A model generated the notes under the pieces. It saw only the letters and a list, made by a program, of their open reading frames with translations. It was not told the DNA's origin and did no database searches. This document shows, one piece after another, positions 45,101-54,510 of a stretch of 64,000 bases of DNA. The first letter of the stretch is position 1. Each line of letters starts with the position of its first letter. The position numbers were made by a program, and so were the translations under genes. Source of the DNA: Branchipolynoe longqiensis (lineage: Eukaryota; Annelida; Polychaeta; Phyllodocida; Polynoidae); the NCBI GenBank assembly GCA_030323885.1, contig CM059193.1, forward strand, positions 92,443,990 to 92,507,989, in the 5' to 3' direction.

Positions 45101-47892
45101 GTAGACAGGAAGTGTGAACACTTATTTGTCTCTCATTTTTGCTTGAGTGCAAGTAATTAGCAACACAAGGAATAAATTAGTAGCATGTGGTGAATAAGTG
45201 GTCAAATTTCCCTGTATCATCAGCCCATGCTTTTTCTAATCGGTTCTTGAATGAATTTATTGAGCCGGCATCTATAACATTTTGTGGGAGACTATTCCAT
45301 ATATTTATGATCCTGTTTGAGAAACTGTGTTGCCTTAATTTTGAAACGGCTCTGGGTTTTACTAGTTTGAGAGTATGGCCCCGGCTGCCTTCTCTTTTAT
45401 TCAAGGTGAAAAATTGGTTCATATCTATTTCATCAAAACCTTTCATAATTTTAAATACTTCAATTATGTCACTTCTTTTCCTTCTGTAGGAAAGGGTAGG
45501 AAGTTTCAATTTCCTGAGCCTTTGTTCATAGGGTAAGTCCTTTATAACTGCAACTAGTTTCGTTGCACGTCTCTGAACCTTTTCGATCTCCAGAATATCT
45601 TTCCGAAAAATTGGGCTCCAAATTTGTGGACAGTATTCCAAAATTGGCCTAACAAGAGACTTAAATAGAATGAGAAAATTGTTCTTGTTGAGGCGATGGA
45701 AGGTTCTTTTAATTATTCCTACTCTCTGGTTAGCATTTGAGATGATAGTCCTCATGTGTTTCTGAAAGGAGAGTTGGGAGTCGAAGGTTACACCCAAGTC
45801 CTTTTCATAGCTATCTTGTTGCAGGACAGTGTTCTGCATAATATAGGCATAATGAGGATTATTTTTCCCGTAATGAATAATTTTGCACTTCTTTTCATTG
45901 AAGGGCAATTGCCATTTCTCGGACCATTGTGAGAGTTTCAGAATATCCTCTTGCAAGAGATTTTTATCTCTTACGTCTTTTATTGCTCGAAAGACCTTTG
46001 TGTCATCCGCAAATATTTTCAGGTTTGATGAGACACTGCCTGGCAGGTCATTTATAAATATTATAAATAATATTGGTCCCAGCACACTTCCCTGAGGTAT
46101 TCCTGAGGTGACATTCTTAAAGGAAGATTTTGTATTACCTACAACTACCCTTTGCTTTCTCTCAGACAGGAAGTCCTGTATCCATTCGGAAATTGATCTG
46201 GATATTCCCAGAGCTTTGACTTTGTTTAATAGTCTTTTGTGGGGCACACTATCAAAGGCTTTGGAGAAGTCCAGATAGACAGTGTCCCATGCCAGGCCAT
46301 GATCCAGCCAGTCAGTCCAAATTTCCATCACTCAGCCTCTTGGATTACGAGCACCCTCCCTAGCCATGGTGTGAATGCATGCAGCTGCAGTAAAACAGAG
46401 TTTTCTTGTGTTCTGGGCAGTTTACATCCAATGTGTTTACTCACAGCACTTTAGTTTAGGCTTAGCGACAACTTCTGAGGCCAAACTGCTCAAAGCACTG
46501 ACAAATAATCACACTGCACAGTGTAGGTAGTTGCAAGCCTTCTGTATGTAATCCAATATGGCCACCGAAAGTTGTCTTGTGACGTCATTACACCCCCTCT
46601 AATTAGGTATGTGCCAAAAAAATTCAAACCCCTTCAATAATAAAACAAAAGTCACCACTGGAAAGAGCTTGAACCGCCCTTTAATATGACACCAAGATTA
46701 TGGGGATAGGTGAAGTATTAAGGAAGTTATGGGGTTTTCCATCTCTGAAATTGGTCATTATTTTCTTACATTAAATTAAGGTATAAGCACTAGATTTCTG
46801 TGACCGAAATTGGTCACTTTTATGGGAAAATGGATGTAATTTCTTTAATAATTGAGATATCTAGATGAAATTTGGACTGAAGCTAGATTAAGATATGTTC
46901 TATTGATATAATTCAATAAGGGTTCTTCATTTCTATTAATTTTGAATAAAATTGTGGTTTTGCACCATGCATACCGGCAAACTCAATGCATTGTCAATGG
47001 GCTGATTTGCGCGAGGCAGAGACGAGCCTCAGAAAAAGTGATAGACACAAATCGTACCTGTTGCATCCCGATTCGCGCCGATTCTGAGTGTCTAGTCACA
47101 ATTTCCCCAAACTCAACACTATATTAGATTAATAATGGCTGCACCGTCATATGAACTTTTCTAAATCTTGAGATTGCTAAAAAAGGGTGAATTTTCAGGC
47201 GAGTCGCGCGCGGCAGATAATCACAAAAAAAACCTCTTCCATGTCGCCGTGCACCGATTCTGAGTGGCTAGTTACAATTTCCCCAAACTCAAGACTATAT
47301 AAGATTAATAATGGCTGCACCATCCTAGTAACTTTTCTAAATCTTGACATTGCTAAAAAAGGGTGAATTTTCAGGTTGAAAATGAGTGAAACTTTTGAAA
47401 TTATTATTGGAATAGCAAAACTTAACCAAATTGAAATATTGTTAAACTAAGCTGTAAAGGGATTCCTATACTACATAATATACAAAAATGATGAAGATTG
47501 ACCAAGGCAAACCAATTATAGAGCCGTTTTTCTAGACCCCTACCAAAAATCGGTGCGATTGGCCGGATCAGCTTTGTTGTAAGAAAATATCCGCCGCGAG
47601 TCGCCGTTTACGCACATACCTACTCTAATGGCTCTATTCGTAAGTACTAAGTTTGCTTATCGCTATATATAGGAAGAGAATAATGTATTTAACTAAATCA
47701 CCCATATGTTATCGAGCTCACAGACCCTTGTAAGTTGTGAATAAATACGGAGATTATGTATTGTTTACCTTTTGATATAAGCTCATCCAACGAAGAAACC
47801 ACAAGAGACTTTCTCAGCGCCCGATCAGCATCCCAAACTTTGCACGGAATACACACGCGGGAGGGACACTCAGAATCTGTTTTGGCTGACAT
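38993..47892 (-). CDS. DFFA: ICAD/DFF45-like inhibitor and chaperone of caspase-activated DNase
   Basis: Four exons (47892-47769, 40989-40828, 39972-39842, 39169-38993) join in perfect phase to give 197 codons and a stop. The N-terminal CIDE-N domain contains [20 protein letters not shown], then [20 protein letters not shown] and the closing [18 protein letters not shown] segment follows at about residues 98-103. DETD is the caspase-3 site known in human DFF45. The tail ([34 protein letters not shown]) matches the DFF-C helical domain. The known role is to fold and inhibit the DFFB/CAD nuclease until caspases cut it. Human DFF45 has 331 residues, so this version lacks most of the linker and the second caspase site, unless an exon was missed. 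Intron 1 is 6.8 kb and full of mobile elements. Confidence 0.85.
39386..39733. mobile_element. TTAA-flanked MITE, copy 1
   Basis: Ends AAGTTGCACAGTCCGATGG and TTATGCAGCTTTAA are diverged inverted repeats of AAAGCTGCATAGTCCGA, with TTAA at both edges. About 345 bp, with no ORF. Related to 51989-52334 and 54882-55236. TTAA targets are typical of piggyBac and Kolobok. Lies in intron 3 of the DFFA-like gene. Confidence 0.85.
39842..39972 (-). CDS. DFFA: DFFA-like exon 3 (caspase site and linker)
   Basis: Acceptor GCGGTGTTTCAG, donor ATGGAG|GTTGGT. Starts by completing a Val codon, then [11 protein letters not shown] and an amphipathic stretch [20 protein letters not shown] leading into DFF-C. 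Confidence 0.85.
40041..40208. mobile_element. pogo/Tigger-like MITE (168 bp)
   Basis: TA-flanked, with ends CAGTAAAATCTCTAAATTGG and the complement of GGTTAGAGAGGTTTTACTG. CAGT-starting ends with TA duplication are typical of pogo-type mariner relatives. In intron 2 of the DFFA-like gene. Confidence 0.85.
40271..40362. mobile_element. Partial pogo/Tigger-like MITE
   Basis: Repeats the first about 90 bp of the 40041 element (CAGTAAAACCTCTCTAAATC). The second end is lost. Confidence 0.8.
40828..40989 (-). CDS. DFFA: DFFA-like exon 2 (CIDE-N, second half)
   Basis: Donor CTCAG|GTATGA. The acceptor CTAACAAG has a poor pyrimidine tract but is the only one that joins exon 1 in phase ([12 protein letters not shown]). 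53 whole codons, including the acidic CIDE-N face [13 protein letters not shown]. Confidence 0.85.
41173..41438 (+). mobile_element. tRNA-SINE, head-truncated
   Basis: Begins at TGGTCGAGTCAAACCAATG, just after the B box, and runs to GCTAGGACGTAAAACAACAAC. About 90% like 18541-18868. In DFFA-like intron 1. Confidence 0.9.
41894..42396. mobile_element. MITE with GGCCGTATTCGATTAAC ends
   Basis: Left GGCCGTATTCGATTAACACG and right complement AAGGCGTATTCAATTAACC form inverted ends, with GTCACCCGAGTT next to each. Shared core with 49291-49550 and 16655-17075. A fragment of the end is at about 44945-44962. Confidence 0.8.
42397..43295. other. Unassigned intronic sequence
   Basis: AAAATCCAGCAA occurs at about 42640, 43075 and 44700, suggesting scattered repeat debris. 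No gene. Confidence 0.4.
43480..43700. repeat. About 45-bp tandem repeat, five copies
   Basis: Units of GCTGCGGCGTTTGAAGCACG followed by TATTAGTAGTATACGCTGATAG. One unit type carries GTGTGCACCA instead. Confidence 0.92.
43738..44354. repeat. TGTGTCTC satellite
   Basis: About 617 bp, reverse complement of the GACACA arrays at 1-93 and 23908-24352. Long Cys/Val/Ser frames here are artefacts. Confidence 0.95.
44366..44700 (+). mobile_element. tRNA-SINE (full length)
   Basis: Head GATGGCCGAATGAGTTGAGC and B box GGTTCGAACCC, body and CTAGGACGTTAAACAAC tail as at 18541. Inserted at the edge of the satellite. Confidence 0.9.
45150..46345 (-). mobile_element. 5'-truncated CR1-like LINE
   Basis: Minus-strand 3' part of a non-LTR element with an open RT frame and a short 3' UTR. 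In DFFA-like intron 1. Confidence 0.9.
45177..46331 (-). CDS. CR1-like reverse transcriptase, C-terminal 384 codons, open
   Basis: Contains [20 protein letters not shown] (catalytic Asp block), [20 protein letters not shown] and the active-site box [10 protein letters not shown]. The thumb/C-terminal part has [23 protein letters not shown] and [11 protein letters not shown]. It lacks the endonuclease and RT N-terminus. The absence of stops over 384 codons means a relatively recent insertion. The start Met is only the first ATG after truncation. Confidence 0.92.
   Translation of the reverse strand: MMEIWTDWLDHGLAWDTVYLDFSKAFDSVPHKRLLNKVKALGISRSISEWIQDFLSERKQRVVVGNTKSSFKNVTSGIPQGSVLGPILFIIFINDLPGSVSSNLKIFADDTKVFRAIKDVRDKNLLQEDILKLSQWSEKWQLPFNEKKCKIIHYGKNNPHYAYIMQNTVLQQDSYEKDLGVTFDSQLSFQKHMRTIISNANQRVGIIKRTFHRLNKNNFLILFKSLVRPILEYCPQIWSPIFRKDILEIEKVQRRATKLVAVIKDLPYEQRLRKLKLPTLSYRRKRSDIIEVFKIMKGFDEIDMNQFFTLNKREGSRGHTLKLVKPRAVSKLRQHSFSNRIINIWNSLPQNVIDAGSINSFKNRLEKAWADDTGKFDHLFTTCY
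46346..46921. other. Unassigned intronic sequence
   Basis: Nothing recognised. Confidence 0.4.
46922..47400. repeat. Tandem repeat, unit about 180 bp, plus related unit
   Basis: TTTCCCCAAACTCAA...AATAATGGCTGCACC...AAAAAAGGGTGAATTTTCAGG occurs at 47100-47215 and 47275-47378. The preceding stretch (AATTTTGAATAAAATTG...CATTGTCAATGG) recurs at 48940-49000. Confidence 0.8.
47769..47892 (-). CDS. DFFA: DFFA-like exon 1 (start codon, CIDE-N first half)
   Basis: ATG at 47892. 41 codons and one base, donor AAAAG|GTAAAC. Encodes [20 protein letters not shown] and [15 protein letters not shown], the first strands of CIDE-N. The first ATG in the frame is taken as the start. No obvious TATA box was identified. 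Confidence 0.85.
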
Positions 47893-48272
47893 TACGGCAT
47901 CACTATATTTACTGGCTGAATGAGATTTAGGATCAGCTGTTTTAATTCTAAATAAAATTGTCCCTTTGGCTTGATCAGTTTATGGTTTCATCTGAAGCGT
48001 TTAAAAAACAACACGTAGCTTGTAGTCTGGGAGCAAAGGCGCCGGGCGTGTTCGTTGCCGAGCACCAGCTGAGGTCAGCACTCTCTAACTGGTTCAACAG
48101 ATACCTCGCCATGTTACCATCACACTAGTTCGCAGCCTTCAACAGACACGACGGACTGGTCCCTGGCCTTCTCCCACAGATGTCGCCACTGAGGCAGGTT
48201 GAAAACCGAAGTGCCACCATCGTTTACTGTGAGTACTAAACAAAGCAACAGTAAAGGCCCTGTCAGACCTTG

Positions 48273-48729
48273 CCGGTGTAAAGATTTCAAATTCCCCCAT
48301 ATTCAAGTTCCTCCCCCAGGAACTTGAAAACGTTTTCAAATTCCTCCCAGGGGAATTTGAAAACGTTTTCAAATTCCCTCCCTCATTTTAACTTTCCCTC
48401 CCCCCATTTTGGGGGAATTTTCTTTATTTTTGTAATTTTTTGTTATTTTTGATTATTTTTCATGACAAATATTATAATATACAGAGAATAGCATAATGGA
48501 AATTATTACTAGTACAATAAAACATATTTAACCACAAATGACACAAAAAGTCTCCAAGATGGTTAAGAGGGGAATTTGAAAATAGGGGGGGGGGGAAATG
48601 AAAACTGTTTTTAAGTTCCCCCCCAGGAATCTGAAAACGTTTTTAATTTCCCTGGAGGGAAGTTAAAAACGTTTTCAGATTCCCGGGGGGGGAACTTGGG
48701 AAGCGGGGAAGTTGAAATCGTTACACCGG
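48273..48729. mobile_element. Foldback element with CCGGTGTAA ends and GAAAACGTTTTCAAATTCCC arms
   Basis: Left CCGGTGTAAAGATTTCAAAT, right complement CCGGTGTAACGATTTCAACT. The arms are arrays of AACGTTTTCAAATTCC units alternating with G or C runs in both orientations. The AT-rich centre has no ORF. Upstream of the DFFA-like gene. Confidence 0.83.
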
Positions 48730-48739
48730 TGTGGCGGTG

Positions 48740-49222
48740 ATGCGGATTACGAGGGACACCAGTTTGCCAGGGACACTTCCATTCAAATGCATTGTTAACG
48801 GCCGTGAGCAAGTCTTCATACAGAAAAAGTCAAATATCTCCCAAATTACACCATCTAGAAACAAATCGCTTGGTACACATATAGAAAACATCTTTACCAT
48901 AAAGACTATAGTAAATTTATAAGGTTGGGGTTCTTGAATTCTATTAATTTTGAATAAAACTAACGTTTTGCACTGCGCGTACCGTCAAACTCAAGGCATT
49001 GTCAATGGTCGTGAGCAATGTTCATACAGAAAATACAGAAGAAGTCAAATATCTCTCAAATTACACCATCTAGAAAAAAATCGTTTGGTACACATATAGA
49101 AAACATCTTTACCAAAAACATTATATTAAATTTATAAGGTTAGTGATGATGCTGTTCGATTTTGACGCATGTGCAGAAGCGATGTGTCCCTCGCAAACTG
49201 GTGTCCCTCGGAATCTGCAACA
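48740..49222. mobile_element. MITE-like element with GAGGGACACCAGTTTGC ends
   Basis: Positions 48740-48785 are inverted relative to 49180-49222 (ACGAGGGACACCAGTTTGCC / GCAAACTGGTGTCCCTCGGA). Inside, two direct copies of GTCAAATATCTC...AAACATCTTTACC (about 200 bp apart) repeat a unit also seen at 46922. Confidence 0.75.
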
Positions 49223-49290
49223 GCGGTTTCAGCCTGTTCCCGTGCTCAGCCATGTCCCGTTGCTTCTGCGCATGCGTCAGAATGTAATAA

Positions 49291-49550
49291 GCATGGCCGT
49301 AATCGATTAACACTACCCGGGCGACTCGGGTCATCCGAGTCGTCAGAATTTCAAATAGAACACGCCGAGTGGAGTCGACAACTACACGTGCCGTGTGCAA
49401 AAAAAGAATAACTTAGATTAATGAAATGGAACTATAGCTAAACTAGGCCATCATAAAATACTTTAAATCCTATTTTGCTGTAGTTTTATCGGTTATTAAA
49501 AAAAAAAGAAAAAATTGTCCACCCGAGCGCGGAGAAGCGTATTCGAAACT
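49291..49550. mobile_element. MITE, internally shortened copy of the 41894 family
   Basis: GGCCGTAATCGATTAACAC, GTGGAGTCGACAAC and TACTTTAAATCCTATTTTGC all match 41894-42396. Confidence 0.8.
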
Positions 49551-51988
49551 GGTACCAAAAGAAGCGCAATTACCTCAGCTTTCTACCCGTATAGGGTTGC
49601 CCTAGGTCAAATTTTGCAACTTAAACTATTTTGAAAGTTTAAGACCCATCTTACTGAATTAACAATTATTTTAAACCTAATAAGATTTGGTATGCATAGA
49701 TAGGCAATTTGATTCCCTTTCCAATGATACCAACCTTACTATAGTGCTAGTTAGTCCAAGGAGCCGCAGACAGAGTATTGACTCCAACTTGTTTGGGCCA
49801 TTACTGACCACACTAGTTTCACAATGGTAACACCCATGTAGAAACATGTGTAGGACATTGATGTCTATTGAGATATATTAAAAAAATATGTAATCTAATA
49901 TTCGGCCAACTTTGATGAAGATCCAACCATTGCTCTAGGCACAGTGATTTTCAGACACTTATAATTTGTATTTGCAATCAAGATGCAGCTTTTTATATTT
50001 TTAGCTAAATTATTGTTATAGCTAATATGCATTAGTTCCATTTAATATATGTGCAAAATTTGAAGAAGAGCCACCTATTGGATGAGCCACAGTGAATGTG
50101 AACTATTTAGCGCAGTGAGTGTACTCTACCTTACTTTTGATGAACAAATTTATATTGTTTGTTGTGTACACCTTTCTTTTGTATGTGCAATCAAAATGCA
50201 CTTTTTTTTATTTCTAGGCAGAATATTAATAGACAGGATAATTATTATTATTATATAAAAGGCGGAGCGGCTTCTCCATTGTTATTGTTCTGATTATTAC
50301 TGTGCAGTAGTGGGTCTGTTATTTAATGACGATTAATATGTATATTGGCCTATCACGACCCGACTTGATCGATTCCTTGGTGCGCTACTGCAGCGCTACC
50401 GCATGTTGGTGCCCTGTGATCCTCTGCTCGGCCATTTCGCAACAGGCTTTCAAAGTTATAACCGGCTAGGCATTATGCTAGCCAAGATCTTGCATTAAAA
50501 ATGATCAACCCATACTCATGTTTGTCTCATCTAATTTAAAGAGTAGCCTAACTTTATAGGATAATGTGTATTACCTCCAGATGATGTGCACTGTCAATTT
50601 TTAGGAAGTTTAACCAATTGGTTAAGCTAGAATGAGTATTTAGAAATTTATCAAATTGATATATTTGGTTTTTCAACAATTTGTCTAGATATGTTGAATC
50701 AAAATTCAATATTTTCCACATTTTTGATATAATATTGATATGAATAATATCTATTTGTCTCAGTGAATGGCTATTGTAATACTGTGCCAAATATGAGGAA
50801 GATTCAAAAGATTGTTTGGCTGCAATGAGCTTTCAAAGATTGAAAAATATTCACTTACAGATGCTGTTTACATGCAAACAATTACACTTTTTAGGATGCA
50901 AATATCTTTTTATTCTCTGCAGATAGAGCTCTGGGAAAAAAATAGGGTATAACTCTGTTATGAATATGTAAACTATTTAGCGTTTATTCAGTCTTCTTGC
51001 AGTTTTCCAAGAAAATACCATACTTTGAAAATGATTTTGGACAAATCAGAATGATATTTTTGTTATGAATTGCACTTTTTGACATTGTCTTATTAAAAAT
51101 CTGCTTGACTAATTGATTTAGCAATTCACAATTTAAATTCCTTTATATATGTCGAATGGAAATTGATTAACAGAACTCCCCTCACATCCTTCCACTTTTG
51201 ATTATATTTGGTCAAAGTTCCACTTTTAATTCAAAATTAATACATTTTTATATATTTAATCTAAAAATGTATTATCTCAAGAAAAAAGTATATATAACCT
51301 AACTGTTTTTGGATTTAGGCTTGTAATTTCAACGTCAACAGGATGAAATAAAAATATTGCATTCTATGCATATATTTTTATTTCGCTGCCGGTACCTATT
51401 ATTATTAGTTCTATTCATTATCTACCAACCACTATTCTCGATGTATTCACTCCTTATCCTACATCCTTGTACTGGTAGTGCAAAGTGCTTAGATTATGCT
51501 TTCGTCAGATTATGCAATTTTAAACATATAACTAACCTTACAAAAACAGAGATAGGAAATCTTACACAAGTATTCATAACAAGTCATCAAATACAGTTTG
51601 TTACGAGTTGTTTATTATGATTTCATTGATTAACATGACACTTGTATGTAAAGATTGCTGCTATTGCCGAGATAAGAGTTATAGTGTTAGTAATGCCAGA
51701 CCTCTCAGAGTCAGAGAGCAACAAGCCTGTGCAAATATAATGATCTGTATTTGTAAAAACTGAGAACGTGACCCTGCCGTCTGATAGCTAATAGCCACAG
51801 GCTGTCACAACAATCATCTGTCATCATTCAACTGATTGGAATGTCTTTACCTGCAGACACAATTCAGCCTGCAGGTACCGATAGAAAATCGTCACCATAG
51901 TAATCATAATTAATACCCCGTGAGAACATATAAAAAAAAATACAATAAAAATGTTTTTAAAAAAAGCAAAATTAACAGGGCACCTTTC
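49551..51988. other. Unassigned AT-rich intergenic sequence
   Basis: About 2.4 kb with no recognised exon or repeat family. Related phrases such as AGTTTGAAGAAGAGCC and TGCACTTTTT recur loosely, suggesting old duplications. Confidence 0.4.
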
Positions 51989-52334
51989 TTAAAGCTGCAT
52001 AGTCCGATGCCTTTGAGTTTCTGTCATTTTCTGAGATGAACATATTAGGTTGATCGTTATAAAGTACCTTACATTAGCTTGAAGTAACTTTGATTGAAAA
52101 TGGCAAACTCTTTAGATATTTTATGTGCAAATATGCTCAATTGTTTTGGCAAGCATGCCAAAGCTTTTGACACCATAGCCTTCTGCAGTAACAGGTTCTA
52201 TTAAATTGTCTCAGTATGTGGTGACAAATGTTTAATAAGTGAATCACTATCTCAGTCAGCTTTGTAAAATCAAATCTAGATACTTGCTTTGGTTTGGAAA
52301 ATTTGATTGTTTTCACCGGACTATGCAGCTTTAA
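51989..52334. mobile_element. TTAA-flanked MITE, copy 2 (intact ends)
   Basis: Starts TTAAAGCTGCATAGTCCGAT and ends with the complement CGGACTATGCAGCTTTAA. Best-preserved inverted ends of the family. Confidence 0.9.
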
Positions 52335-52474
52335 TCCTATTCTACCAATAGACAAATTTAAAGGGAACTATCTGTATTATTTTGAATTAAGAATACTCTT
52401 TTTGTGTTTTCCGTTCTTGTGTTCTCGGTTTTGTCATCACCTTTTATAGTGCCCCTTGAATTCAGACAGAGGAC

Positions 52475-52803
52475 CCGTGGGGCTGGCTGGTCCCCCGTGG
52501 GGCTGGCTGGTCCCCCGTGGGGCTGGCTGGTCCCCGTGGGGCTGGTGGGCCCCCGGTGGGGATGGTTGGGCCCCCCGTGGGGATGGTTGAGCCCCTTGTG
52601 GGGCTGGTTGGCTCCCTATTGGGGTGGTTGGTCCCCTTGTGGGGCTGGCTGGTCCCACATGGGCTGGCTGGCTCTCCGTGGGGCTGGTTGCCCCCCCGGT
52701 GGGGCTGGTTGGCCCCCCCCTATGGGGCTGGTTGGCCCCCCCTATGGGGCTGGTTGGCCCCCCCTATGGGGCTAGTTGGCCCCCCTATGGGGCTGGTGGT
52801 CTG
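52475..52803. repeat. GC-rich minisatellite
   Basis: Units of about 21-24 bp, GTGGGGCTGGCTGGTCCCC grading into GGGGCTGGTTGGCCCCCCC. Strand-asymmetric runs of G and C. Frames rich in Gly, Trp and Pro are artefacts. Confidence 0.95.
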
Positions 52804-54049
52804 CCCGTGTTCGTGGCAGTATACATGGGGACGTATGACTATGAACCTGGTGTACTTACACCAAGTAGGGACAAACTGAGCACCTTCCATTCACTCCCCC
52901 ATATCTTCACTCTACACAAAGCGGCCCCCATGCAAACTACACGTACACAACTCTTATATATACACATATGTACTCTACCACAACATACCCGGTATGTCAC
53001 ATACCTATACACTTACAAAATCGGCATTGAAAAACTCATTCCTTTATTGACTCATGCATGGCGGGGTGTGGAGGCGCATGCGCGGGTATCCACTTTATCG
53101 CCCGGATGAGAATCCTCATGATGTAGGTTTTACAGTTAGTCGAAACACTGATACCTTGGTATGGACATACAAAACCGCACGTAATAACATGAATATAGGC
53201 CGCTGCCTGGATCGGGCTGGGGTTTGTATGTATGCATCAATGTAGTCTGTCTGAGCAGACGCGTCAACATTGAATTGTTCGTAACTCATCGCACGACACC
53301 AGCGGACCGGTCTCAGACCACGTGTGGACTTAACGAGATGAGAAGCGCTGGTGTCATGTGGGCGTCCATAACTCATCAGAATACACTGACCATACTGGTC
53401 TTAGATAACCAATAGTCGAGACGAGAAGCGCTGGTGTCGCACGCGTCTGTCGATAACTCATGATACACCAGCTAAACAGGTCTCCGATCACCCGCAGACT
53501 TAGCGAAAGGTAAGCACTGCGGCGTGCTGCGTGTCGGTGCTGCGAGTACAGTCACTGGAAGTACGGAGAGTGGCGGGCCAGTCGCTGAGCACGTGACAGG
53601 TAGATAAAAACGGGGGATGTCTTACTTACTAAGTGGTAATGATGGTACGAGACGTATACAAGGTGGCCGGAAGGTCCTGTTTGCCTGTTTGACGCGGCAT
53701 CTGTCAGTTCATGGCAATGATAATAGAGAGTGGGACTGACTTGCTCCAACCCGCGCGCCTGCTGCTTATCGAACGAATCCAAGTGTGTACTTTCAATTAG
53801 GAGTGCCTGCATCAGGGCATCCCCGCGGTGTGCCAGCGGCATCCCCTTGGATGCCCTTCTCGCTCACATGCAGGCTATGCCGGCCCCTACCGGACCGGCA
53901 GCACATTACCCCAGTCTACACACGAGTCAATTCATCCTTACTGCCTAATCAGAATCGTTTTGTCCGCTACCCGCTCTCTCACTTTCAATTTTATGTGCAC
54001 TAATCATAATCCGGTTGCACCAATTGCCTGCCTGACAACGAACACTCTG
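52804..54049. other. Unassigned sequence with weak repeats
   Basis: GAGAAGCGCTGGTGTC occurs at about 53340 and 53422 with ATAACTCAT nearby, suggesting an imperfect about 80-bp duplication. No exon recognised. Confidence 0.4.
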
Positions 54050-54059
54050 ACGCGGTCAG

Positions 54060-54235
54060 ACAGTTGCTATGGGCCGTCGCTAAGGACCATATCTAAGGAC
54101 TGTTGCTTTGGGCCGTCGCTATGGACCGGCACAATGGATCGTAGCTAAGGGCCGTAGCTAAGGGCCGTTGCCATGGGCCGTTGCCATGGACCGTTGCTAA
54201 GGGCCGTTGCTGGCAACGGCCTTCAGGTGGTGCTG
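54060..54235. repeat. About 15-bp minisatellite
   Basis: Repeated GGGCCGTTGCTAAG / GGACCGTTGCCATG units. Confidence 0.88.
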
Positions 54236-54363
54236 GCAACTTCCGGGGTACACGGGGTCGGGCGGCGCGAGGTCGGGCAGTCTGTGTGGTGGTGTGGTGT
54301 TGGTGTTGGTGGCGGGGTGGGGTGGGGTGGGGTGGGTCCGCGGGGGGGCGCGGGTGGCCGGCC

Positions 54364-54510
54364 CTATACCCACGAGTCCGAGTCCTCGCCCCCGTCCCCC
54401 TGCCGGGCGTGCAGCGTAACCCCTCCGTCCGGCCGCCGCTTGCCCGCCTTGTTCACCTGGGCGTACAGGGGCTCTGGCCGGTCTGCCTGCGGCTGTGGTT
54501 GCTGCCCGCC
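54364..54510 (-). CDS. Delta-catenin-like terminal exon with DSWV PDZ ligand
   Basis: Acceptor CTTTTTTTGCTTGCAG; 48 codons and TAG. The pyrimidine tract is formed by the tail of the adjoining SINE (54526-54850). Confidence 0.65.
   Translation of the reverse strand, partial: GGQQPQPQADRPEPLYAQVNKAGKRRPDGGVTLHARQGDGGEDSDSWV

Noticed and set aside
47078..47290. GATTCTGAGTG motif near 47078 and 47259 resembling part of DFFA-like exon 1
   Set aside because: Only about 11 bp is shared; probably coincidence, not exon duplication.
52404..53109. Gly/Trp/Pro-rich ORFs of 120-161 codons
   Set aside because: Generated by the GC-rich minisatellite; no domain.
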